64,000 bases of DNA from Phocoenobacter uteri (GCF_900454895.1 NZ_UGTA01000001.1:186001-250000); one strand, 5' to 3'. Positions 32,769 through 41,513 are shown, counted from the first letter of the stretch. Program-made: numbers and translations. The notes: a model not told the origin generated them from the letters alone.

Positions 32769-33773
32769 TTATTTATAATTCGGTACTTTTTTAAGTATTG
32801 AATTTGGCATTATTTTTAAAAGATGCTGGCGTACTGAATGCCAGTAAACCGCTAAGAGTAATAGGCTTGAGCCTACAATAATTCCCGTAATTGTAAAATT
32901 TGATCCTTGCTTTGATAAGCTTGGCTCAAAGAAAATATCGATCACATTTGTTAAAGCGTAAATGACATAAGCTAATGCGGAAACCATTAAAGCACGGCGA
33001 TCGATGATTAAAGAAACCAGTGTCATAGCAAGATACAATAAAATAACTAGCCCCATTGTGACTAAACTTGTTGAGCCTTCCCATATGTTAAGCAAAGATA
33101 AAACTGAGTGAACAATCATCGGGGCGGCAATTAAATGCAACCAAAATGCGACATCAGTTTTATAGGTAACACGTTTAGTATCACTACAATCCCAATACAT
33201 CGCGAATAAGAATGTAAAAATACCACAAACGAAAATCACCCCTGCCAAAAGAGAGCTGTTGACGTTGATTGATTGAATAATCAAGAAAATAACGATGCCT
33301 GTTGCTGCGGCAATGGTAATAGGTACTTTGAATCTAAGCCAATGTAAAATAGCCCCGAAGATGATAATAATCGTTGTCAGACCAAAATTGAGATTTGCTA
33401 AATTTAAGGTCGGGATGCAACTAATCGCTAAACCGATTAAAAAGCTGATGAGTAATGCGATTGCGGGTAATGCCATTTTTCGCTTACGCACGAAATATTC
33501 TGCCAATAGCCAAGATACACTGGTGATTGTTATTCCAATTATTCCAGCACTGTCGTCGGTTATTGTAAAAAGAAAGATGGAAAGCGAAGTCAGTAATAAG
33601 CCACAAGCAATTAACACAAAAATATCATTAAAGCTGGTGATTAGCTTGAAATTTTCTTCATCAACCAATGCTGTGTTGCGATTAGTTTGGATGAATTGAC
33701 GAAATTCATTGACTGATTGCTGGGAAAAAATACCTTTTTTGATAGCATTGTTAAGATCTTGATCAGAGTACAT
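32769..33773 (-). CDS. DUF2157 membrane protein
   Basis: From the Met at 33773 (GAG six bases upstream) the protein has 334 residues: a soluble N-terminal part (about 1-55, MYSDQDLNNAIKKGIFSQQS) of the DUF2157 type, then about ten hydrophobic helices. The longer reading frame to 33818 would translate an uptake sequence (CGACCGCTTC) and is less likely. Function of the family is unknown. Uptake cores flank it on both sides. Confidence 0.7.
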   Translation of the reverse strand: MYSDQDLNNAIKKGIFSQQSVNEFRQFIQTNRNTALVDEENFKLITSFNDIFVLIACGLLLTSLSIFLFTITDDSAGIIGITITSVSWLLAEYFVRKRKMALPAIALLISFLIGLAISCIPTLNLANLNFGLTTIIIIFGAILHWLRFKVPITIAAATGIVIFLIIQSINVNSSLLAGVIFVCGIFTFLFAMYWDCSDTKRVTYKTDVAFWLHLIAAPMIVHSVLSLLNIWEGSTSLVTMGLVILLYLAMTLVSLIIDRRALMVSALAYVIYALTNVIDIFFEPSLSKQGSNFTITGIIVGSSLLLLAVYWHSVRQHLLKIMPNSILKKVPNYK

Positions 33774-33874
33774 TTTTATCTCAATTTTAGGAAAATGAAG
33801 CGGTCGAATTTTTTTCATTTTTTACACATTTTATAAAAAGTGTAAATTTCATATAAAATATAACCGCTTATATT

Positions 33875-35638
33875 TTAATTTTGAATCGGATTAACCTTGG
33901 CGTTTTGCACTTTTAAATAAGCCTCAAGCAATTTTTGATGTGCGTTTAAACCTGTTAAGTTTTCATCAGAGGCTTGCCATTGGAAGAATGGATTACCGCC
34001 TGAAATGGCATTCCATACAAACTCAACGGTTTCTGTGCCATACATTTTATTAAATACAGCACGATATTGCTCTGAGTCACGCTCTTCATCTAAAAAGAGT
34101 TCAAGGGATTGAATTAAGCAACGGTAGTAATTATTGCGTTCATCACTGAACACGCTTGCATTCATATCCACTGTCCAGTTTGCCCATTCTAATGCTTCTT
34201 CTAAATTGCCAACAGCAAGGTTCAGCATTGATTTTAATTCGCCGACTCGTAGCGTTTGTAAGGCTGAATTTTTATCTGCAACTAAACCGATAAACTCTCG
34301 TACACGCGTGAAATCGTCAATACCTTGTTCATCAAGCTGTTCGAGTAATTCTTGATAAGTTGCTTTATCGTGGTGGAAATTGGGCAAATCTAATAAAATT
34401 TCACGCCATTGCATTCCCATATTATTATTGGCATAAATCAAATCATCAGCAGGGTAAATATTTGACATACTTGGGGCTAAAATACGACACGCATAAACAC
34501 CTAAATGTTCATAATCCATAATATAAACAGGCTGTTCAAGACGGTTGAAGATCGCCATTAAGTTATCAAATTCTTGTTGCGTTGAGCCTGAAAAATTCCA
34601 GTGAACAAAATCAAAATCAGGATCTTTTTTGAATAAATCCCACGAAATTAGACCGCTTGAATCAATGAAATGGGTTTCAATATTACTGTGTTCTGCGACA
34701 TCATCATTATCAAAAGAAGGCGGTGTGAAAACATCTAAATCTTTTAAACTTCTGCCTTGTAATAATTCGGTCACAGTGCGTTCAAAGGCAACTTCAAAGT
34801 TTGGGTGAGCACCAAAAGACGCAAAACAAGTGCCATTTTGTGGATTTAATAAAATTACACAAATAACAGGGAATTCTCCACCAAGTGAGGCATCAAAACA
34901 AAGGATCGGAAATCCCTCGTCTTCCAATTTAGAAATGGAGGCTTTGATATTTGGATAACTGTCAATCACACTTTGTGGAATCTCAGGTAAGCTGATTGCT
35001 TCGCTAATAATTTTATTTTTTACATAGCGTTCGAATACTTCTGATAAACCTTGTACTCGTGCTTCAAATTTGGTGTTGCCAGCTGACATACCATTTGAAA
35101 CGAATAAGTTAGCAATGATACTTTGTGGAATATAAACTGTTGCATTGTCGTTTAAACGAGTATAAGGCACAGCAACAATACCACGCTCTTCATTACCTGA
35201 TTGTAAATCGACTAATAAATCTGGGGTTAATTCACCGTTTGGATCAAAATAGTTGCGTAAATAAGGATCTAATAGACCGCTTGGTAGCTGCTCTTCATCT
35301 TCAATTTTGAACCATTTTTCTGTTGGGTAATGGACAAAATCGCTGTTTGCAATTTGCTGACCTAAGTAGAAATCAGCCCAAAAATAGTTGGTTGAAAGAC
35401 GTTCAAAAAATTCACCGAGAGCAGAAGCTAACGCGGCTTTTTTTGTTGCCCCTTTACCGTTGGTAAAACATTGTGGGCAGTTTTTATCACGGATATGCAC
35501 CGACCAAACATTAGGTACAGGATTGAGCCAAGAAACTTCTTCAATATCAAAGCCAAGTTGGGTTAATTTATGTTGGAAAGTGGTGATACTTTCTTCTAGG
35601 GCTTTGTCTTTGCCTAGAATAAAGGTTTGTGTTGTCAT
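33875..35638 (-). CDS. ycaO: YcaO, RimO-associated ATP-dependent enzyme
   Basis: A 587-residue YcaO-superfamily protein, the same length as E. coli YcaO (586), which contributes to beta-methylthiolation of ribosomal protein S12 together with RimO. Residues of the ATP-binding core are seen around KGATKKAALASALGEFFERLS (about 63-84), SNGMSAGNT and EVFERYVKN. A C-terminal helical TPR-like part is present. No precursor peptide or azoline cyclase genes are nearby, so a RiPP role is unlikely. Two uptake cores lie in the gene (about 34650 and 35274). Confidence 0.92.
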   Translation of the reverse strand: MTTQTFILGKDKALEESITTFQHKLTQLGFDIEEVSWLNPVPNVWSVHIRDKNCPQCFTNGKGATKKAALASALGEFFERLSTNYFWADFYLGQQIANSDFVHYPTEKWFKIEDEEQLPSGLLDPYLRNYFDPNGELTPDLLVDLQSGNEERGIVAVPYTRLNDNATVYIPQSIIANLFVSNGMSAGNTKFEARVQGLSEVFERYVKNKIISEAISLPEIPQSVIDSYPNIKASISKLEDEGFPILCFDASLGGEFPVICVILLNPQNGTCFASFGAHPNFEVAFERTVTELLQGRSLKDLDVFTPPSFDNDDVAEHSNIETHFIDSSGLISWDLFKKDPDFDFVHWNFSGSTQQEFDNLMAIFNRLEQPVYIMDYEHLGVYACRILAPSMSNIYPADDLIYANNNMGMQWREILLDLPNFHHDKATYQELLEQLDEQGIDDFTRVREFIGLVADKNSALQTLRVGELKSMLNLAVGNLEEALEWANWTVDMNASVFSDERNNYYRCLIQSLELFLDEERDSEQYRAVFNKMYGTETVEFVWNAISGGNPFFQWQASDENLTGLNAHQKLLEAYLKVQNAKVNPIQN

Positions 35639-35813
35639 TATGATTGTGTTCCTTATGTACAGATACCGTATGGCTTATCTATACAATGTTTAAAATTATG
35701 TGAAATACGTCTCAGATTAGCAAATTTATTGCTAGATACAAAGTAAATTTTACTCTCTAGAATGATATTTAATGATAAACTTAACTGATAGATTTTTAAC
35801 GAAGAATAAAAAA

Positions 35814-37289
35814 ATGAATGGTGCAGAATTATTAGTCAATGTAACGCCAAGTGAAACACGAGTCGCATTGGTTGAAAACGGTATTTTAAAAGAAGTTCAT
35901 ATTGAGCGAGAATCCAAACGTGGTATTGTTGGGAATATTTATAAAGGAAAAATTACCCGCGTGCTACCTGGTATGCAGTCAGCTTTTGTGGATATCGGAT
36001 TAGAAAAAGCGGCGTTTTTACACGCCTCTGATATTGTCTCGCATACCGAATGTATTGATGAAAATGAGAAGAAACAATTTATCGTCAAAGATATTAGTGA
36101 GCTGGTGCGAGAAGGGCAGAGCATTGTTGTACAGGTTGTAAAAGATCCGATTGGAACAAAAGGTGCGAGGCTAACCACAGACATTACGTTACCTTCTCGT
36201 TATTTGGTATTTATGCCTGAAAATAGTCACGTAGGTGTGTCGCAACGCATTGAAAGTGAAGCGGAAAAAGAACGCTTAAAAGCACTTGTTGAGCCTTATT
36301 GTGATGAGCTTGGCGGATTTATTGTGCGTACTGCTGCCGAAGATGTATCAGAAGAAAGTTTGCAACAAGATGCTGCATTTTTAAAACGCTTATGGCGAAA
36401 AGTAATGGAGCGTAAATCAAAATACAAAGTTAAATCAATGATTTATGGCGAAATGGCTCTTGCACAGCGAGTCTTGCGTGATTTTGTGGGAACGGAAATT
36501 AGCTCTGTTATTATTGATTCTAAAACGACTTATGAGCAGGTAAAAGAGTTTCTAAGTGAATTTATTCCAGAACTTGCTCAAAACGTGCAACTTTATAGTG
36601 GTATTCAAACACTTTTTGATGCTTATGGTGTGGAAGAGGCAATTCAAAAAGGGCTGGAAAAACGCGTCGATCTAAAATCAGGTGGCTATTTAATTATCGA
36701 TCAAACAGAAGCAATGACGACGATTGATATTAACACGGGAGCATTTGTGGGGCATCGTAACCTAGAACAAACCGTGTTTAATACTAATATTGAAGCGACC
36801 AAAGCAATAGCTCGCCAGCTGCAATTACGTAATCTTGGCGGTATTATCATTATTGATTTTATTGATATGCAAGATGAAGAACATAAAGCACGCGTATTGC
36901 AATCACTTGAAGAGGCGTTAAGCAAAGATAGAGTAAAAACCAATGTGAACGGCTTTACGCAACTCGGTTTAGTTGAAATGACCCGTAAACGTACTCGCGA
37001 AAGTTTAGAGCATATTTTGTGCGAAGATTGCCCTTCTTGTAAAGGCAAGGGAGTGCAAAAAACGGTAGAAACCGTATGCTATGAAATTCAGCGTGAAATT
37101 GTACGAGTACATCATTTATTTTCTGCTGAACTTTTTATTGTTTATGCAGCCAAAGATGTGGTTGATTATCTCATTAAAGAAGAAAGGCATGCCTTGCTTG
37201 CTGAGCTAGAGGTTTTCATCGGCAAGAAGATTGAGATTCGAATCGAACCATTTTATTGCCAAGAGCAATTTGATGTAGTGATGATGTGA
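35814..37289 (+). CDS. rng: Ribonuclease G
   Basis: A 491-residue endoribonuclease of the RNase E/G family, which matures the 16S rRNA 5' end. The N-terminus MNGAELLVNVTPSETRVA aligns with E. coli RNase G (489 residues), so I start at the ATG at 35814 rather than 35772. The S1 domain (GIVGNIYKGKITRVLPG), catalytic acids in IIDQTEAMTTIDINTGAF and IIIDFIDM, and the zinc-link cysteines in CEDCPSC are visible. No long C-terminal scaffold exists, which excludes RNase E. Confidence 0.96.
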   Translation: MNGAELLVNVTPSETRVALVENGILKEVHIERESKRGIVGNIYKGKITRVLPGMQSAFVDIGLEKAAFLHASDIVSHTECIDENEKKQFIVKDISELVREGQSIVVQVVKDPIGTKGARLTTDITLPSRYLVFMPENSHVGVSQRIESEAEKERLKALVEPYCDELGGFIVRTAAEDVSEESLQQDAAFLKRLWRKVMERKSKYKVKSMIYGEMALAQRVLRDFVGTEISSVIIDSKTTYEQVKEFLSEFIPELAQNVQLYSGIQTLFDAYGVEEAIQKGLEKRVDLKSGGYLIIDQTEAMTTIDINTGAFVGHRNLEQTVFNTNIEATKAIARQLQLRNLGGIIIIDFIDMQDEEHKARVLQSLEEALSKDRVKTNVNGFTQLGLVEMTRKRTRESLEHILCEDCPSCKGKGVQKTVETVCYEIQREIVRVHHLFSAELFIVYAAKDVVDYLIKEERHALLAELEVFIGKKIEIRIEPFYCQEQFDVVMM

Positions 37290-37382
37290 TTTTTATAGCT
37301 ACTTGAATAGCTACGGCAATAATATAAAAGTGGAATTAAATAACCAAATTAACAAATTTTTTATTATTTATAGGAAATGAGT

Positions 37383-38927
37383 ATGAAAATTAAATTATTT
37401 ACTTTATCTGTTGTTGCGTTACTAACAGCGTGTGGTTCTGGTTCAGGATCTAGTTCACAAGATAATTCACCTAATGTAGCACCTTCTAATGCGGCTTCAC
37501 ATTCAGATAACTCACGGAAAGAGGAAAATATTCCGAATATTGGTAAGCCTCAGAATTCGAGTAATACGTCAAAATCAGAAGAATCCAAGAATGAATCTGA
37601 AATTGTAAAATCAGAGGAAAAACCTAAAAAAGAGAATTCTATAAATGTTGAAGAGATATTAAATGATAAAAATGATATCTCTGAGGCTGAAATAGAAAAA
37701 CCTCATTCAAATGAGGCAGCTATAGATAAAAAAGACTTTATTATTGCTTCACCAAGTATGGTGTCAAGTAGCCTATGGAATTCCAAATCAGATAAGAAAA
37801 TTGCTGCATTATCTGCTTACGATAAAGCACAAGTATTAAAAGTTTTAGAGAAAACAAATGAATATCGTAAAGCAGTGGGCAAAAAGCCGTTAGTATGGGA
37901 TGAAAAGTTAGCTGCCTATGCTCAAATGCGTTCTCAAGAATTAGTTCAACACTATTCTCATACTAGACCTAATGGAACAGAATCTTACTCCGAAATTCAA
38001 ATTACAGCTGGTTCTGTAGGTGAAAATATAGCTGCAGGGCAGGGTAATGCAGAAGAAGTTTCACTTGGTTGGAAAAATAGTGCTGGGCATTATCAAAATA
38101 TAATTAGCGATCATTTTGATAAAATTGGTATTGGCTTTGTCCGAGTACCGAACAAATCTGATCCACAAGGTTATACCTATTACTGGACACAAACTTTTGC
38201 TGGCGGGAATGCTGAAAGCTCATATACTTTTGATAAAAATCATCAACCGAAAGAGCCTGAAGTAATTAACCTTTTAGGCAAAAATATTGTTCTGCTTGAT
38301 GGTAATAAATTACAGTTAGAAAATGGACAAGAAATTGTCAGCAATGCAAGTAAAGCCTATAAAGAAAGACGATTAGCACATTCAATATATAGTAAAAGCT
38401 TACAATTTAGTGATGATAGTTTCAGAGCGATTCTTCAAGATCCGACAAAAGCAAATTTTGTTTATCAAACTTTTGGAGAGATAGTTGATAGTAACCAAGC
38501 TCCTGTACAATATGTAAACATCGGAAAACCTACTGTACCTGATAATATTGATATTATGGAAGCAACGTATAAAGGTGCTTCATTAGGAAGTGTAAGACAA
38601 GGAGAGCATTATTATGCCGATGTTACTGCAACAATTAGAGATAAAAAAATGGATGTTAGTTTAAGCAATACACGTTTTGATTACAAAGGAGAGGGGGAAG
38701 TTTATATTTTCACACCTGATTCTATACAAGGGCGAGGCTTAAATTTTACTGAAAAAAATATGCAATGGAATAGTGCAAATAAACGCTTTGAAAAACAAGA
38801 TGATCAAGGAAATCATATCTTTAGCCATTTCTATGGACCAAAAGGTGAAGAGATTGGTGGGCAATTTAGCCGAGATGTTGAGAAACTTGGACGCTATAAT
38901 GGTGTTTTTGGTGCAAAAAAACAGTAG
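37383..38927 (+). CDS. Surface lipoprotein with CAP domain and TbpB-like C-terminal domain
   Basis: A 514-residue predicted lipoprotein (lipobox LLTAC, C17). A long low-complexity tether rich in Ser, Asn, Glu and Lys (about 18-120) is followed by a CAP/SCP domain (about 149-273) with NEYRKAVGKKPL, the HYSHTRPNG and GENIAAGQGN motifs and WKNSAGHYQNI. The last 170 residues resemble the beta-barrel handle of Slam-dependent lipoproteins: a YKGEGEVYIF strand and HFYGPKGEEIGGQFSRD then NGVFGAKK at the end. AGGAA lies 6 bases before the ATG at 37383, preferred over 37377. It is a single gene. CAP-domain function in bacteria is poorly known. Confidence 0.8.
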   Translation: MKIKLFTLSVVALLTACGSGSGSSSQDNSPNVAPSNAASHSDNSRKEENIPNIGKPQNSSNTSKSEESKNESEIVKSEEKPKKENSINVEEILNDKNDISEAEIEKPHSNEAAIDKKDFIIASPSMVSSSLWNSKSDKKIAALSAYDKAQVLKVLEKTNEYRKAVGKKPLVWDEKLAAYAQMRSQELVQHYSHTRPNGTESYSEIQITAGSVGENIAAGQGNAEEVSLGWKNSAGHYQNIISDHFDKIGIGFVRVPNKSDPQGYTYYWTQTFAGGNAESSYTFDKNHQPKEPEVINLLGKNIVLLDGNKLQLENGQEIVSNASKAYKERRLAHSIYSKSLQFSDDSFRAILQDPTKANFVYQTFGEIVDSNQAPVQYVNIGKPTVPDNIDIMEATYKGASLGSVRQGEHYYADVTATIRDKKMDVSLSNTRFDYKGEGEVYIFTPDSIQGRGLNFTEKNMQWNSANKRFEKQDDQGNHIFSHFYGPKGEEIGGQFSRDVEKLGRYNGVFGAKKQ

Positions 38928-39101
38928 ATGCTATGGAATATTGGTATAAGCATATTTAAAAACTATTATAGTAAATTCATGATTAAAATGGGGACTTATA
39001 AATATAGGCAGTATTTTTCTGTTTTACTACTTTGGTTCAAATTTATAATTCCTCATTTTTGTTATTCAATGATCTGATAAAGCAAAATAGTAAATTTGGT
39101 T

Positions 39102-39158
39102 ATGCTCAAAACTGTGAAAAGCATTAATATCATTCATCGCTCTAAAAGTTTTGAGCAT
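39102..39158. repeat. Perfect 12-bp inverted repeat
   Basis: ATGCTCAAAACT at 39102-39113 and AGTTTTGAGCAT at 39147-39158, in the 245-bp gap between the CAP lipoprotein and the convergent NYN gene. It may end either transcript, though the loop is long (33 bases). Nothing else is recognisable in this gap. Confidence 0.5.
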
Positions 39159-39172
39159 GAGTAAACATTCTC

Positions 39173-40096
39173 CTAGTTTGACGTTGAAAGTTTAATCGTG
39201 TTGTTTTCAATAATAAAATTTTTATTCGTGATGCTTTGTAGGCGTTTGATCAGATCCTCTTCGGTACAATATTGTAAAAAAGGCTCAGAACCAAAGGTTT
39301 CTTTCATCTTAATCGCTAATGTTTTTATGTCTGTTCCCTTTTTATTTGGAAAAGCAATCAATAAATATTCAAGGGAGGTTAAAAGTGCTGGGTAATCAAA
39401 TTTACGAATGTATTTTGATGATTTTATTGTATGGGTTTCAAATTCAGGATATTTCTCAAAAAATTTTCCCAGTGTTGAGCAACCAAAGTCTTTATACTTA
39501 AAATTAGGATTGATATTCTTCAGCTCTGATGAAACCTCACCTAAATAAGCAAAACCATCACCAAGATTATTTTTTCTCGATTTACAAATTTCAATGGCTT
39601 TAAAAATATCAGTAAATGGTACTTTTTTAGATGATGACGTAATATCAATGTTCTCATCGTTGGTTATTTGCTGACTCACATCAAAAAATTGTGAGCAAGC
39701 ATTCGCAAAACAATTTTTAGTTTTGTTGCCATCGCCAAAACCATAAACAGCATAGCCTTTTTCCGTTAAATATTGCACGAGTGGCGTAAAATCACTATCA
39801 CTTGAAGCCAATGCAAAGGCGTTAATATTTGGATTTTCAAAGAATAATGACATCGTATCCATTGTTATACGAATGTCGGCTGTATTTTTACCGCTTACAT
39901 AATTAGGTTGATGAATAGCATTCAACGAATATTCATTATTTGTATCGCTCCAAGATTTTAAGGTGTCACTGGAAAAATCACCATAAACTCTTTTTATTCC
40001 GACCGTACCAAGTGTCGATAATTTGTTAAAAATCAGGGGAATTGATTTATAAGAAATATTTTCAGCGTCGATAAGTAATGCAACTTGTTGAGCCAT
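39173..40096 (-). CDS. NYN-domain putative RNase with C-terminal OST-HTH-like region
   Basis: A 307-residue cytoplasmic protein. The N-terminal part (about 1-145) is a NYN/LabA-like PIN-type nuclease domain with the acidic positions in LLIDAENI, KNTADIRITMD and ASSDSDFTPLVQYL. Residues about 160-235 (FTDIFKAIEICKSRKNN...YLGEVSSELKNINPNF...LGKFFEKYPEFE) look like an OST-HTH/LOTUS RNA-binding domain. NYN proteins cleave or bind RNA; the target is not known. It is downstream of a 49-codon gene on the minus strand and divergent from a viperin gene. A 9-bp hairpin ends 14 bases before its start. Confidence 0.82.
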   Translation of the reverse strand: MAQQVALLIDAENISYKSIPLIFNKLSTLGTVGIKRVYGDFSSDTLKSWSDTNNEYSLNAIHQPNYVSGKNTADIRITMDTMSLFFENPNINAFALASSDSDFTPLVQYLTEKGYAVYGFGDGNKTKNCFANACSQFFDVSQQITNDENIDITSSSKKVPFTDIFKAIEICKSRKNNLGDGFAYLGEVSSELKNINPNFKYKDFGCSTLGKFFEKYPEFETHTIKSSKYIRKFDYPALLTSLEYLLIAFPNKKGTDIKTLAIKMKETFGSEPFLQYCTEEDLIKRLQSITNKNFIIENNTIKLSTSN

Positions 40097-40109
40097 TCTA
40101 TTCTCCTTA

Positions 40110-40140
40110 AAGCACTCTTAGACAGACTCCCAGAGTGCTT
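40110..40140 (-). promoter_or_regulatory. Hairpin between the 49-codon gene and the NYN gene
   Basis: AAGCACTCT and AGAGTGCTT form a perfect 9-bp stem with a 13-base loop just upstream of the NYN ribosome site (AAGGAG). It may attenuate readthrough or modulate NYN translation. Confidence 0.5.
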
Positions 40141-40179
40141 GTTAGATAATAATCAATATAAGGAATTGCACCTTATCCT

Positions 40180-40329
40180 TTATTTTGAAGCTTTATTGTT
40201 AGGATTCATTTGGGCACCTCGATTGCCGTGAACTTGTGAATATTGACGATTAGTGCCACTTGTTCCACGATTTGCATTTTGTTGATTAGCACTGTTATTC
40301 GCTGGGCTAATACCTTTTGATTTACTCAT
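40180..40329 (-). CDS. Small basic Asn/Gly-rich protein of unknown function
   Basis: A 49-codon gene with an excellent ribosome site (AAGGAG, 6 bases before the ATG at 40329). The product is polar, Asn/Gln/Ser/Gly-rich and basic, including MSKSKGISPANNSANQQ, NRGTSGTNRQYSQVHGNRG and NPNNKASK, with two NRG repeats and no hydrophobic segment; it is probably disordered. I do not recognise a characterised family. It is upstream of the NYN gene on the same strand and divergent from the viperin gene, so it may be an accessory or regulator of that locus. Confidence 0.7.
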   Translation of the reverse strand: MSKSKGISPANNSANQQNANRGTSGTNRQYSQVHGNRGAQMNPNNKASK

Positions 40330-40359
40330 AAAAATCTCCTTAGATTAAAAATATAACCA

Positions 40360-40406
40360 CATAAGCACCATTGCTTTATGGCTATCAAGCATTGACCTGC
40401 TTGATA
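40360..40406. promoter_or_regulatory. Two adjacent inverted repeats in the divergent control region
   Basis: CATAAGCA...TGCTTTATG (40360-40380) is a near-palindrome, followed at once by a perfect 9-bp repeat TATCAAGCA/TGCTTGATA (40383-40391 and 40398-40406, 6-base loop). Both share the AGCA/TGCT core, suggesting operators for one regulator. Confidence 0.45.
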
Positions 40407-40427
40407 AGGTTATTTTAGTGGTGACAA

Positions 40428-40485
40428 AGGGAAAAAAAGGGACATTTTTCAATGTGCTGTTATTTTTTTGTCCCTTTTATTCCCT
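40428..40485. promoter_or_regulatory. Long 17-bp inverted repeat upstream of the viperin gene
   Basis: AGGGAAAAAAAGGGACA (40428-40444) pairs with TGTCCCTTTTATTCCCT (40469-40485) with one mismatch and a 24-base loop. It lies 50 bases before the viperin start and could be an attenuator, an operator or a protective transcript stem. Confidence 0.55.
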
Positions 40486-40535
40486 CTCAATTTTTTAGAA
40501 TGAAAAATAAACATTTTATTTATTGAGGACGGTTT

Positions 40536-41435
40536 ATGAAAACAAATACACTTGTAGTGAATTGGCATTTAACGGAACTTTGTAATTACAAATGTGATTA
40601 TTGCTATGCCAAGTGGGATAACCAGAAAAAACAAGTCAAGGACGTTTTCAGGGAGAGCCATAAAGCGATTCGTATTCTGCAAGAATTACAACATCTTTTA
40701 GGGCATTATCAAAAACAGGGCGAATTTCAACAATTACGCATCAACTTTGCGGGTGGCGAACCGATGCTATTTCGCAAAGATTTTTATGATGTGCTATTGA
40801 AAGCTAAAGAAATGGACTTTGAAACCTCTATTATTACCAATGGCTCTTACATTGATGAACAATTATATCCATTTGCAGAGACATTGAATTTGATTGGCAT
40901 TAGTTTAGATTCAGCATGTGATGAAACAAATCTCAAAATAGGTAGAGCTCAAAACAAGAGAACCCTCGATCTTGATCGACTTCATCATATCAATCAACTG
41001 AGAGCGAGAAATAGCTATCTTAAAATAAAAATTAATACGGTGGTAAATAGCTATAATTGTAATGAAGATTCAACACCACTTATTCAAAAATTTTCACCCA
41101 GTCGTTGGAAAGTGTTGAAAATGCTGGAAGTTAAACACAGTAATTTATCAATTACGGATACTGAATTTAAACATTTTTTGGATCGGCATCAATCTTTGCA
41201 AGAGATTATCTCGGTGGAGGATAATGATACGATGACGCAATCTTATTTAATGATAAATCCACAGGGAGCGTTTTATCAAAATGGTGAACGGTTAACGGAT
41301 TATGACTATTCTCGCGCTATTTTAGATGTAGGAGCGATTGAGGCTTTGCAAGATATTCAATTTGATATAAATAAATTTAAAAAGCGATATGAATCAACGT
41401 TAATTTTTAAACAAAAAGTATCAGGTGAGTATTAA
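40536..41435 (+). CDS. Prokaryotic viperin (radical-SAM ddhNTP synthase)
   Basis: A 299-residue radical-SAM enzyme. The cluster motif C16-x3-C20-x2-C23 lies in NWHLTELCNYKCDYCYAKW, SAM-binding NFAGGEP at residues 70-76, then TNGS, LIGISLDS, IGRAQNKR, KIKINTVVN, FSPSRWKVLKMLEV, DSYL-like QSYLMINPQG and RAILDVG. These blocks occur in the same order and context in human viperin, which converts CTP to the chain terminator ddhCTP; prokaryotic viperins make ddh-CTP, -GTP or -UTP and block phage transcription. The N-terminal amphipathic helix of animal viperin is absent, as expected. No nucleotide kinase gene is adjacent. Confidence 0.88.
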   Translation: MKTNTLVVNWHLTELCNYKCDYCYAKWDNQKKQVKDVFRESHKAIRILQELQHLLGHYQKQGEFQQLRINFAGGEPMLFRKDFYDVLLKAKEMDFETSIITNGSYIDEQLYPFAETLNLIGISLDSACDETNLKIGRAQNKRTLDLDRLHHINQLRARNSYLKIKINTVVNSYNCNEDSTPLIQKFSPSRWKVLKMLEVKHSNLSITDTEFKHFLDRHQSLQEIISVEDNDTMTQSYLMINPQGAFYQNGERLTDYDYSRAILDVGAIEALQDIQFDINKFKKRYESTLIFKQKVSGEY

Positions 41436-41513
41436 AAATGGTAGTGGGTAAAAGGATATAAAAAAGGTGTTGTAGAAATGGAGTGGATCTTTTCGAAAAA
41501 GTACGATAAAAAT

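Noticed and set aside
33295..33699. Plus-strand 134-codon frame
   Set aside because: Antisense shadow of the DUF2157 membrane protein gene.
33875..35638. YcaO as part of a peptide-modification (RiPP) cluster
   Set aside because: No precursor peptide, cyclodehydratase partner or transporter is nearby, and the length matches the RimO-associated YcaO.
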